NCBI GenBank assembly: GCA_031398975.1 | Contig: JANNOI010000007.1 | Coordinates: 1-39,812 of the forward strand | Length of the DNA stretch: 39,812 nt | Source: JAKFWI01 sp031398975 | GTDB taxonomy: Bacteria; Pseudomonadota; Alphaproteobacteria; Caulobacterales; Aquidulcibacteraceae | Reading direction: 5' to 3' | In this document: positions 1 to 7,092 of the stretch, piece by piece | Layout: every line of letters begins with the position of its first letter | How positions within the stretch are numbered: the first letter of the stretch is position 1 | Made by a program: the position numbers and the translations under genes | The notes under the pieces: model-generated | What the model was told of the DNA's origin: nothing | Seen by the model: the letters and a program-made list of their open reading frames with translations, nothing else | The model's database searches: none

Positions 1-195
1 ACCGGCCTGCCGCCGCACCGCTGGCGGGCGCAGCGCCGCATCGAGCGCGCCCGCGACATGCTGGAGCGCACCGACCTGTCGCTCTCCGACACCGCCGCCG
101 CCTGCGGCTTCGCCAGCCAGCAACACTTCACCACCGCCTTCAAAAACCATGTCGGGACAACCCCCAGCCAATACCGACGGGAGCGACAAAGATGA
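1..195 (+). CDS. AraC-family transcriptional regulator, C-terminal fragment (cut by window edge)
   Basis: The frame is open from base 1 to the TGA at 193-195 and encodes the end of an AraC/XylS DNA-binding domain. It contains the recognition-helix signature RRIERARDMLER and the closing CGFASQQHFTTAFKNHVG...P..YRR motif that ends most AraC-family HTH domains. The N-terminal sensing domain lies outside the window. Its stop overlaps the ATG of the next gene as ATGA, so the two are probably co-translated. The segment is close to identical to the 3' end of that next gene (1-195 against 912-1106), which indicates a tandem duplication or gene conversion. The ligand cannot be seen. Confidence 0.85.
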   Translation, partial: TGLPPHRWRAQRRIERARDMLERTDLSLSDTAAACGFASQQHFTTAFKNHVGTTPSQYRRERQR

Positions 196-1106
196 GTGGG
201 GGCCGGACCTGGGATCGGGCGTTCGATAGTTACGCCGATTTTTACCAGCACGCCTATGGGCAGCACATCGCGGTGTTGCAGCCGATGGGACGTTTGGGCG
301 CAACGCTGATCGAGGCGCACCAATCGGCGGGCGATTGGTCGGACGCGCCAACGCCGGACCTGATTATTTCCTGTCTCGTCAGCCGACCGGTCGGCTTTTC
401 CGTAGATCTCGGCGCGGGTCGCTTTTCCCAAGTCTCAAGATCAGGCGACGCCATCCTGGTCGCGCCCGGCGCCGGATCTACGATCCTTATGGAGGGGGCG
501 CATGTCTGTCGCCTTGTCGCGCTGCCCTACCGCGCGTTCCGAGGTTTGACCGAGGACAGGGGCGCAACGCTGCCCGACGACGGCGATTTCGGGCAACTGC
601 ACGCGGGCCTTTTGCGCGACACCCGGCTTTCGGGCCTGCTCGATGCGCTGTGGCGGGAGACGAAGGCAGGCGGCGCGCATGGCGCGCTGTTGGTGGACGG
701 CCTGCTGCTCCAGCTTGCGGGCCTGCTGCTGCGGCTGCGCGACGGCGGGGCCTCCGGGACCGGCGGGGCGAAAGGCGGCCTCGCGCCGCACCATCTGCGG
801 CTCGTGCGCGACTATCTGGAAGAGCGCTTGGCCGAGGATGTCACGCTCGCCGAGTTGGCTGCGCTGACCGGCCTCAGCCCCCACCACCTCTGCCGCGCCT
901 TCAAGCAATCGACCGGCCTGCCGCCGCACCGCTGGCGTCAGGCGCGCCGCATCGAGCGCGCCCGCGAAATGCTGGAGCGCCCCGACGTTTCCATCGCCGA
1001 AATCGCCGCCGCCTGCGGCTTCGCCAGCCAACAGCACTTCACCACCGCCTTCAAAAACCATGTCGGCGCCACGCCCAGCGCGTATCGACGGGAGCGGCGG
1101 ATATGA
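192..1106 (+). CDS. AraC-family transcriptional regulator, full length
   Basis: This 304-residue protein has the usual AraC/XylS layout. An N-terminal sensing region (about 1-200) carries no family motif I can name. It is followed by a double helix-turn-helix domain at about 205-300 with HHLRLVRDYLEERLAEDVTLAELA, LTGLSPHHLCRAFKQSTG and CGFASQQHFTTAFKNHVGATPSAYRR. The ATG overlaps the stop of the upstream AraC gene by 4 bp, which fixes the start. AraC pairs of this kind often regulate a neighbouring operon in response to a small molecule, but no obvious target lies downstream, where a convergent TPR gene follows. The HTH portion is nearly duplicated from the upstream paralogue. The family is certain; the inducer is unknown. 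Confidence 0.9.
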   Translation: MSGGRTWDRAFDSYADFYQHAYGQHIAVLQPMGRLGATLIEAHQSAGDWSDAPTPDLIISCLVSRPVGFSVDLGAGRFSQVSRSGDAILVAPGAGSTILMEGAHVCRLVALPYRAFRGLTEDRGATLPDDGDFGQLHAGLLRDTRLSGLLDALWRETKAGGAHGALLVDGLLLQLAGLLLRLRDGGASGTGGAKGGLAPHHLRLVRDYLEERLAEDVTLAELAALTGLSPHHLCRAFKQSTGLPPHRWRQARRIERAREMLERPDVSIAEIAAACGFASQQHFTTAFKNHVGATPSAYRRERRI

Positions 1107-1346
1107 ACGCTCGGTCCCATCTCGAACGACCCTGCCTATGCCGGCGTTCCGATGGAGGTGCGCTCCGCGGGGCCGGCCTGAGCTTGTGCAACATGGCGAG
1201 CGGCTGGAATTGAGCGGCTAGGCCAGTCATCAAATGTGGCCATCAGGCTTGGGGTGGCCCAAATGCGACGCTCCGCGCCCGGTCAACACTATCCAATACA
1301 CGCCCTCAAACGGACGTTTGGCCGCGGATTGAGCATTCTTGCTTGA

Positions 1347-2249
1347 TCAATGCGGCGCACCGGCCGCCCTGCCGCTTTGCGCAGAAATCCTCAGCAGCCA
1401 GTCGATTGCTCCATCTGTGCTGCGCCAAGCTTTGCCCCAATGCTCCAGGTAGTAGGCAGCCTCGTCGACGCCGCCCATAGTGATATAGTCGTCTTTGCGG
1501 GGTTTGGACTTTGACTTTCCCGCCAGGGCGGCGGCGACATGGGCGTTGGCGTGTAAAGCTTTCAAACCCAGAACATTGGCCGCTTCGCTTTCACCCGCAT
1601 CGCGGAATGCGATCAAGGCGCGACTATAAAGCCATTCTGCGCTGCTGTCGTCTTTGTACTTCTTGAAGAGCGCTTTAAGCGCAGCAAAATCTTCTTGCTG
1701 CATCAACGTGGCCGCCAACAAGTAGCGAATGCCTTGATTGTCGTTTTTGTTCAGCTTCAACATCTCGTTGTAATGGCTAATCGCGCCTTTCAGATCGCCA
1801 AGCTGCGCGAGCGTGAGCGCCAGTCCGGCTCGGGCGCGCATATAAGGTCTTGTTTCCAAAAACCCCCAGAAGTGGCCGCGATACTCTTTGAACCGCTGCG
1901 GCCCCAGCGCCTTCTCGCCGGCCTTGACGCCCTGCTCGTAGAGATCGTGCGCTTGTTCGAGCGATTGAGCCTCTTCCTGCGCCAGCAGCACGTAAGCGTC
2001 CGCGCAGTGCGGACTGATCGCCAGCGCCTTCAAGGCAAGCGCGACGCGGCGCTTTTTGGTCGCCGCCTCCCACGCGTCGTAAATGATCGACTGCGCCGCC
2101 TCGATCGGATCGTCCTCCGGGTCCGCCGCCGTGCTGTGGATCGCGTCGAGCAGCGCCTCCAGCGAGGCGGCGCCCTGCGCAGGTTTCGGAGCCGCAGGCG
2201 CGCGGGGAGACTGCGCCGCTTTCTTCCTCAGCTTCCGGGATCGTGGCAT
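1347..2249 (-). CDS. Tetratricopeptide-repeat protein
   Basis: This 300-residue protein has a basic, alanine/proline-rich N-terminus (about 1-25), then a helical TPR-like region. Blocks such as ALKALAISPHCADAYVLLAQ, ALTLAQLGDLKGAISHYNEM and LLAATLMQQEDFAALKALFK fit the TPR helix pattern with W/L/G/A/P spacing. No signal peptide or membrane segment is visible, so it is probably cytoplasmic and mediates protein-protein contacts. It is divergent from a broken TIR-domain gene 73 bp away. TPR and TIR genes are both common in defence islands, but nothing shows that these two ever formed one system. I do not recognise a specific function. Confidence 0.8.
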   Translation of the reverse strand: MPRSRKLRKKAAQSPRAPAAPKPAQGAASLEALLDAIHSTAADPEDDPIEAAQSIIYDAWEAATKKRRVALALKALAISPHCADAYVLLAQEEAQSLEQAHDLYEQGVKAGEKALGPQRFKEYRGHFWGFLETRPYMRARAGLALTLAQLGDLKGAISHYNEMLKLNKNDNQGIRYLLAATLMQQEDFAALKALFKKYKDDSSAEWLYSRALIAFRDAGESEAANVLGLKALHANAHVAAALAGKSKSKPRKDDYITMGGVDEAAYYLEHWGKAWRSTDGAIDWLLRISAQSGRAAGAPH

Positions 2250-2322
2250 GCGGGGTGGCCCTCCAGACGGCGACAGAGTCGACGTCCAATGCTACGCGCG
2301 ATTTGTCGGGGCGGGGAGCGGC

Positions 2323-3096
2323 GTGGCGGACATCTTCATCAGCTACAAGCGCGAGAACCACGAGCGGATCGCTCCGCTCGCCCTGGCGTTGGAGGCGAGC
2401 GGGTACACCGTTTGGTAGGATCTCGAGCTCATCGCCGGTCAAAAGTGGAGCAAGAAGATCAAGGCCGAGCTCGACGCGGCCAAGTGCGTCGTCGTCGCCT
2501 GGACCGACGCTTCCGTCGCCGCCGACCAGACGTACGTCTGCGAATGGGTAGAGAGCGAAGCGGACACGGCCCACGCCAAGGGCATTCTGGCGCCGACGCT
2601 GCTGCACCTCGGCAGGGTGGCGTGGACGCATCAGAAGGTGCAATACGCTAGGCTGATCGGCTGGCAGGGCGATGCCGAGCACCCTGGCTTCGCCGATCTC
2701 ATGGCAGGGGTCGCGTTGCACGCGGGGGCGCGGGCGAGACCGGAGAATCGCAAACTCGCCGCGTGGCAAGCGGCTGAACGCGCCGAGGCGGCCGAGGGGT
2801 TCAAGCGCTTCCTCGACGCCTATCCCCAAAGCCGCTTCGCCGATATCGCGCGCGGCCGGATTGCGGAGCTGGAGGAAGTCACGGCTTGGCGGGTGATCGG
2901 GTCGGCGCCGACGATTGCGGCGCTGGCGGCGTTTCGACGGCGTTTTCCCCCCGGCCGGTTTGCCGATGACGCGGAGGCCAAGATCCGGGCGATGGAGCTA
3001 GCCGGCGCAAAGGCGCCTCCGGCGCCGCCTTCGTTGTTGTCCCAGGCCTGCGCTTGTCCGGGTTCGACGCTACCATGTTGCTCGACGGGCCGATGA
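2323..3096 (+). pseudogene. TIR-domain protein, broken by an in-frame amber codon and truncated by IS630 DNA
   Basis: From a GTG at 2323 the frame gives a TIR domain start (VADIFISYKRENHERIAPLA, then GYTVW), meets TAG at 2416-2418, and continues in the same frame with DLELIAGQKWSKKIKAELDA and VVVAWTDASVAADQTYVCEW. In intact TIR proteins the residue at the stop is usually W or Y within a VWxD..L motif, so one base change could explain the defect. After the TIR domain (about 1-135) comes a helical repeat-like stretch (AAEGFKRFLDAYPQSRFADIARGRI) resembling TPR or TolA-type repeats. From about 3027 the DNA is IS630 transposase in another frame, so the original C-terminus is lost. TIR domains are NADases or signalling modules in bacterial immunity; this copy is probably dead unless the stop is suppressed. 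Confidence 0.8.
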
Positions 3097-3221
3097 ACGC
3101 CGATGGTTTTGGCGCCTATATTGCGCAGGTTCTGGTCCCCTCGCTCACACCTGGCGACGTTGTCGTGACGGACAATCTGCCGGCGATCACCCAAGTGCGG
3201 CGGCTGCAACCGGGCGCTCAC
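3027..3221 (+). mobile_element. IS630-family transposase internal fragment
   Basis: A reading frame at 3027-3221 encodes FVVVPGLRLSGFDATMLLDG, then PMNADGFGAYIAQVLVPSLT and PGDVVVTDNLPA. This matches the central DDE region of IS630/Tc1-like transposases: the GPMN..F..Y...VLVP.L.PGD...DNL block, whose D in VTDN is the second catalytic aspartate. Neither end of the transposase nor terminal inverted repeats are present. The fragment joins the broken TIR gene on the left and the 3' end of a cas-gene remnant on the right. It therefore marks a rearrangement junction, and insertion followed by deletion is the likely origin. Confidence 0.75.
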
Positions 3222-3912
3222 GCAATGCGCTGCGCCGCCGTCACATTGAAGAATTTGCCGACGGAGATGCGCTCGGCGCGCATGACCCCGAACACGCCGG
3301 TTGGTGCGGCATCGGAGCGGGGTTCCTCGTGCGCCAACGCCGGATGCGCCAGCAGCGCCGCAATTGCTGCAAGCGACGCTGGCCTCCACCAAAGCGGCCA
3401 CGTGAACTGGATCGCGCCGTTCATGGCGTAGGAAGACCCGCGCGCTAGAAGCCGGGTCTCGCCACGCCGGGCCACCACGGCTGTGGAAAACAACGGCAAG
3501 GCGATCGCCGCCAAGCGATTGGCCCCATGCTGCGCGCCCGCAGGGTCGCCGGATGGGTCGTCCGCGCGCAGCGCGTAGCGGCGATCTTCGGCAGGGTCCC
3601 AACGAAAACCATCGGTTGGGTCTTCACGTCGCCAAGGCCCGAATAGAGTGCTTTCGAGATAGGCGGTCGATCGAAGCTCCGGCGGCGTCTTCAGCTTCTC
3701 AAGTTTCTTCGGCAGCTTACCGTTCGGCACGTCGGCGAGGCGCGCGAGAAAATGCTGGTGACCCTGACCAAACAAAAAGCTCAACGGCGTCGGCCAGACC
3801 TTGTCTTCATCATCTTTGATCGCGCCATCCGACATCAGGGATTCAAACACAACGCGGCGGGCGTCGACGGTGTCGTTCAGCAACCTCTGCGCTTGTTCAC
3901 GCGTGTGAGAGA
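3218..3912 (-). pseudogene. 3' remnant of a type I-G CRISPR-associated gene (Csx17/Csb3/Cas3-extension type)
   Basis: On the minus strand, from about 3912 to the TGA at 3218-3220, a frame encodes roughly 230 residues. It includes DPTDGFRWDPAEDRRYALRA, then DDPSGD, QHGANRLAAIALPLFSTA and a closing RAERISVGKFFNVT. From memory, the FRWDP.EDRRYAL and GANRLA...LPL patterns occur in a type I-G accessory protein (the Cas3-extension, Csb3 or Csx17/Cas8 group). I cannot decide which without a profile search. The frame has no start of its own: it follows the truncated csb2 with a frame change at about 3900-3915, as expected from a deletion joining two cas genes. Its stop abuts IS630 DNA. It is a remnant, not a functional effector subunit. 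Confidence 0.55.
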
Positions 3913-4148
3913 TAAGACGTAACGCTCGTGCGCGCCGCGCCTTTGCACGCGATGATGCGCGGCGGCTCCTGCCGCTCCAGCCACTCGAGCGCCACGCGTT
4001 CGCCCGCATCGCAGCCGCGCGCCCCCCAGCTTGCGACCAGCGCGGAAAAGATGCGGTCCGGCTGCGGCGGCCAATCGGGCGCTTCGTCGGAGGGATCGCG
4101 CGCAGCGAAGCACACGCCCATCAGCCATTCGATCTTAAGAACCAGCAT
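3897..4148 (-). pseudogene. csb2: csb2 (type I-G cas5-cas6) 5' fragment
   Basis: The ATG at 4148 lies 3 bp after the csb1 stop. The frame opens MLVLKIEWLMGVCFAARD, then WPPQPDRIFSALVASWG and ALEWLERQEPPRI, which is the conserved N-terminus of the Csb2/GSU0054 family (fused Cas5-Cas6 of type I-G). The frame stops at 3897 after 83 residues, whereas family members are several hundred residues long. The catalytic Cas6-like C-terminal half, which processes crRNA, is absent. Just before the stop the homology passes in another frame to a different cas gene, so this looks like an internal deletion with a frameshift. The csb1-csb2 order and spacing match intact type I-G operons. Confidence 0.7.
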
Positions 4149-4151
4149 GGC

Positions 4152-5384
4152 TCAGCTTGCCGCGTCGTCGCCTTCGCCGCCTTCGTCCGCCAGCGCCTTG
4201 GACTGCGAGCGGCGAATAATCTCAAGCAGCTTATCCTGCGGAACCAGCTTCACCGGATTGGGATCGAGCGCAAAGCCCGCATCTTTTGCTTTCGCGAACG
4301 CCTCTTGGTGCAGCGCGCGCGCTTCCTCGACGCTCAACGAGACCGACGTCGCCTTGCCGTCGAACGCCACGCGCTCCAAAGGCGCCTCGCCATCGCAAAC
4401 CAAGTCGCAGCGCGAGCGCAGCGCGTAGCCTTGCGCATCCGCCTCCGCGAGCGCAACCAGCCCGAGCGCTGCGAGGTACGCGCGCGCCGCGTCGTCGCGC
4501 GCTGCATCGCCGCCGAAGCGTAACCGGCGCAAGCCCGCCAGGGTGACCACGCAGGTCTGTTCGGCGTACTCACACGTGACGCCAAGTTCCTGAACTGACG
4601 GCGCGATATTGCCGTGATTGATCTCCGAAGGCCTCACCTTCTTGGCTCTCTTCCCGGCCTTTGCTTCGTCAATCTCCCAGCCAGCTTCAGTTTTGAACAC
4701 TTCCACGCTGCGCACGATGCCAAGGGGATCGATGCGACTGCCAGTTCGCCGCCCTGCCGTTCGCAAGGAGATCTCGCCAGATCTTGGATCTGCAATCTCC
4801 TCCGCAGGCACATTCACCCCGACGATCTCGCTGACGATGGCGCGCGCGAATTTGGCGCCGAGACCACCGCCTTCGCCGGTCGAGTTCCACGCGCCGAACA
4901 AAAGCGCCGTGGGCGAAGCCTCCAGGATCGCATTGGCGTTACCCGCCTTGGCCTCGCGTAGCCGCTTGCCAAGCTCGCTTTCACGGAACGCGACGCCGCC
5001 GAGCAATGAATCGCGCAGGATCGCATCGAAGACCCGGTGCGGCGCCTCGAGGGACGAGATCGCGGGAACTGAGTTGAGGCCGGCGCCGGGAAAATCAACG
5101 TAAAGCCGCGGCAATGAAATGCGCCCCGCCACGGCGGCCGCCAGCAGCGCCTCCTCCAGCCGATTGGCTTGGCTCTGCACGCTATCGATCAGCACGCAGA
5201 CCTTTGGCTCACCGCCGATCATGCGCGTTTCGAACACGTGCGTGGGCGGATCGCCGCGCTCTTTGCCCGGATAAGTCGGCGGAAAAATCTTATCGCCCTG
5301 CCCGCCGGCGGGCTGCAGCTTCCGGCGCCTGCGGAACGCCGCGTCCTCACCCACCGCGCGCGCCAATTCCGCGCACGAAAGCAT
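4152..5384 (-). CDS. csb1: Type I-G CRISPR RAMP protein Csb1 (Cas7)
   Basis: This 410-residue protein belongs to the Csb1/GSU0053 family, the Cas7 backbone subunit that lines the crRNA in type I-G (former I-U) Cascade. The diagnostic N-terminal block is ARAVGEDAAFRRRRKLQPAG, then GDKIFPPTYPG, followed by CVLIDSVQSQANRLEEALL. The central region has the typical ALLFGAWNSTGEGGGLGAKF and ISLRTAGRRTGSRIDPLGI blocks. No stop or frameshift interrupts it. A good ribosome-binding site (TGGAGGGG) precedes the ATG at 5384. It should be the first gene of a csb1-csb2 operon, but its partner is truncated immediately downstream. A functional effector complex is therefore unlikely unless other genome loci supply the missing parts. 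Confidence 0.85.
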   Translation of the reverse strand: MLSCAELARAVGEDAAFRRRRKLQPAGGQGDKIFPPTYPGKERGDPPTHVFETRMIGGEPKVCVLIDSVQSQANRLEEALLAAAVAGRISLPRLYVDFPGAGLNSVPAISSLEAPHRVFDAILRDSLLGGVAFRESELGKRLREAKAGNANAILEASPTALLFGAWNSTGEGGGLGAKFARAIVSEIVGVNVPAEEIADPRSGEISLRTAGRRTGSRIDPLGIVRSVEVFKTEAGWEIDEAKAGKRAKKVRPSEINHGNIAPSVQELGVTCEYAEQTCVVTLAGLRRLRFGGDAARDDAARAYLAALGLVALAEADAQGYALRSRCDLVCDGEAPLERVAFDGKATSVSLSVEEARALHQEAFAKAKDAGFALDPNPVKLVPQDKLLEIIRRSQSKALADEGGEGDDAAS

Positions 5385-5709
5385 CGGCCCCTCCAGAGCG
5401 ACTCAACCTTAGGCTAGGCTAGGCGCTGTTCTGCTCGTTCACAATATGTTCCGGCCGCCTTCACCCGAGCCGGTGACAATGAAGCGGCCGTCGGCGTAGA
5501 TAGAGGGCGCCGTTGGGCGACCTCGGGCTCCAGGTCCTGATCTCGGCGCGCCCTTGCGACAGGCGTGAAGGATCACGCCGCTGCGCGACATGCTCATGGT
5601 AGGTTGATAGGGCGATCGGCGCCGGGGCGCTTGAGCCGCGCCTGCCAGACAAGCGGCGCATACCCGGTCAGGGCGCGATGCGCTTCGCCCGCATCGTCTC
5701 GCCGCATGA
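5385..5709 (-). other. Intergenic stretch with decayed coding traces
   Basis: I see no confident gene in these 325 bases. Beside csb1 there is a short direct repeat (TAGGC three times at about 5410-5422). On the minus strand a frame from the ATG at 5707 gives HRALTGYAPLVWQARLKR and then a stop. Another frame further on gives a peptide ending ADGRFIVTGSG near 5461. The two could be pieces of one frameshifted gene lying between the toxin gene and csb1, but I do not recognise the family. Confidence 0.35.
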
Positions 5710-6135
5710 TCAGCAAATCACCTTTAGCGCGGTGACCCATGTGAAGTCGCGGTTATGGGTCGCCAGCGCATCGGCGTTGATGGCGAGCGCGCTGGCCGCT
5801 TGAATGGCGTCGGGCAGCTTGAGCTTTAGGCGCGCGCGCAGACGGGCGGCGTCCTCCGCGAGGCCGGCGTCTAGGCCCACAACGCGCCACGATCCAAGCA
5901 CCGCGCGATAGCGCCGGGCAAGCGCCTCGTTGCCGCTCTGCAGAGGCCCCGTCAGCACGTCCGCGATCGTGATCGTGGTCACTGCAAAGCGCAGGCGTCC
6001 CTCCGCGTGGCGTTCAAACAAGGGCGCGAAACGCGGGCCGAGGACCGGCCTGTCCTCGAGCACATAGATGATGGGTGCGCTGTCGACGAGCACGAGCGCG
6101 CCCTCTGGCAAGCCGGAGAGGTCTAGCAGTCCCAC
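5710..6135 (-). CDS. PIN-domain ribonuclease toxin (VapC-like)
   Basis: This 141-residue protein has the size and acidic-residue spacing of a PIN-domain toxin. Asp18 lies in VLVDSAPIIYVLE, Asp59 in TITIADVLTGP (usually Glu in this family), and Asp109 in LKLPDAIQAASALAINADAL, followed by the closing ATHNRDF block. These residues form the Mg-dependent RNase site that cleaves tRNA or other RNA in VapBC systems. Translation most plausibly begins at the GTG at 6135, which overlaps the last 13 bp of an upstream small gene that would be the antitoxin. The pair sits between csb1 and cas2 on the csb1 strand. PIN identity is good; the RNA target is unknown. Confidence 0.8.
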   Translation of the reverse strand: MGLLDLSGLPEGALVLVDSAPIIYVLEDRPVLGPRFAPLFERHAEGRLRFAVTTITIADVLTGPLQSGNEALARRYRAVLGSWRVVGLDAGLAEDAARLRARLKLKLPDAIQAASALAINADALATHNRDFTWVTALKVIC

Positions 6136-6371
6136 TCATCACGCAGCGCATCGGTCACGGCGCCGGCGTCGCCACCCCACAGCCCGCGGCCCGAGCCCTT
6201 GAGATTGAGCAGGGCGCTTTGGCGGCCGCCGACCCTAAATTCGTTGATCGGAATGAGCGCTGTGACCGGCTTGCCGCGATGAATGCGCCAGATCCTGAGG
6301 CCAAGCCCGCGCTTGAAGCCGATGCGGACAATTCCGGCGCAGACAATGGCGATGGGTTGGATCTCGCCCAA
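6123..6371 (-). CDS. Putative antitoxin partner of the PIN toxin
   Basis: A small frame ending at the TAG at 6123-6125 overlaps the toxin start by 13 bp, the arrangement typical of an antitoxin-toxin pair. Its C-terminal half reads ALIPINEFRVGGRQSALLNL, then KGSGRGLWGGDA and a final ALRDEWDC. This resembles the toxin-binding tail of short antitoxins whose Trp/Asp-rich end docks in the PIN active site. The only ATG in frame is at 6371, which gives 82 residues. The first 25-30 residues lie antisense to the 5' part of cas2 and look less convincing, so the true start may be an unusual codon closer to 6300. Function is inferred mainly from position. Confidence 0.5.
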   Translation of the reverse strand: MGEIQPIAIVCAGIVRIGFKRGLGLRIWRIHRGKPVTALIPINEFRVGGRQSALLNLKGSGRGLWGGDAGAVTDALRDEWDC

Positions 6372-6767
6372 GACGCGTTTGACGAACCAGAAGCGCCCGA
6401 TGGCGCAGACGGCGCCGGCGCGGACAGCCCGCCGCCTACGCGGCGCATCGCGATCCGGGGGCGCGGCGGGCGCACGCCTTCCGCCGAGCGACTTTACATC
6501 GCTTATGACATTGCGGACCAGAAACGCTGGCGGCGCGTGTTCCGCACTATGAAAGGCTATGGCCGCTGGCTCCAGCTTTCCGTTTTTCAGTGCCGGCTTT
6601 CCGGGCGCCGCAGGGCCGAGCTTGGCGCAACGCTAGACCGCCTGATTCACCACAAGCACGATCACATCGTCATTCTCGATCTGGGCTTGGCGGACGAAGT
6701 CGATCCGCGCGTGGAAAGCATCGGCAAATCTTTCACGCCGATCACCCGCGAAGCAATCGTCGTCTAG
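6279..6767 (+). CDS. cas2: CRISPR-associated protein Cas2 with N-terminal extension
   Basis: The last 95 residues form a Cas2 domain: ERLYIAYDIADQKRWRRVFR with the β1 aspartate, then MKGYGRWLQLSVFQCRLSGR, a DHIVILDLG strand and the closing ITREAIVV. Cas2 is a ferredoxin-fold dimer that bridges two Cas1 dimers during spacer integration. From the ATG at 6279 the protein has 162 residues, so a 67-residue acidic, Ala/Pro-rich low-complexity segment precedes the usual start. A TTG at 6357 is an alternative start. The 5' part runs antisense to the antitoxin gene. No cas1 or cas4-cas1 is present. The CRISPR repeats lie 326 bp downstream on the same strand. Confidence 0.85.
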   Translation: MNAPDPEAKPALEADADNSGADNGDGLDLAQDAFDEPEAPDGADGAGADSPPPTRRIAIRGRGGRTPSAERLYIAYDIADQKRWRRVFRTMKGYGRWLQLSVFQCRLSGRRRAELGATLDRLIHHKHDHIVILDLGLADEVDPRVESIGKSFTPITREAIVV

Positions 6768-7092
6768 CCGCTCAGCGGCCAAAAGTGGAAGCCGGTTTTG
6801 GCGGCGACAGGGCTCTGAATTTTGATTTGGAGCCTGATTGGCTGTGACAGCCGGTTCGGATTATTGTCAGGCGCGAGGCGCGAGCGAATCATGCAGCCCG
6901 CTCAAATCGAGCGCTGCGGCGGCGAGCTTGATCTGGGCAGCGCTCGCAACAGCTAAAGAGCTGCATTATAAAGGTTCTTTGATATCGTTAATCGTTTGAC
7001 ACTCCCTCCGAAGCCGCCTTGCGCCAGAAGGAAGCGCACCGCTCGAAACGGGCGCACTTTCCCCCATGCGCGCCGTGGGTTAAAACGGAAGC
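6768..7092 (+). other. Candidate CRISPR leader between cas2 and the first repeat
   Basis: I see no gene in these 325 bases. An AT-rich tract at about 6950-7005 (ATTATAAAGG, TTTGATATCGTTAATCG) stands out in the GC-rich surroundings. It includes a TTGACA hexamer at 6996-7001 but no convincing -10. If the array is read on the plus strand, as the ATTGAAG end of the repeat suggests by analogy with I-C and I-G repeats, this is where a leader would lie. No third, degenerate repeat copy was found here. Confidence 0.4.

Noticed and set aside
1695..2651. Arg-rich plus-strand frame covering the TPR gene and the TIR start
   Set aside because: It is antisense to the TPR gene and out of frame with the TIR domain; the composition is typical of a shadow frame.
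6996..7024. TTGACA promoter before the CRISPR repeats
   Set aside because: The -35 hexamer is good, but the sequence 17 bp later (TTGCGC) is not a plausible -10, so no promoter is called.
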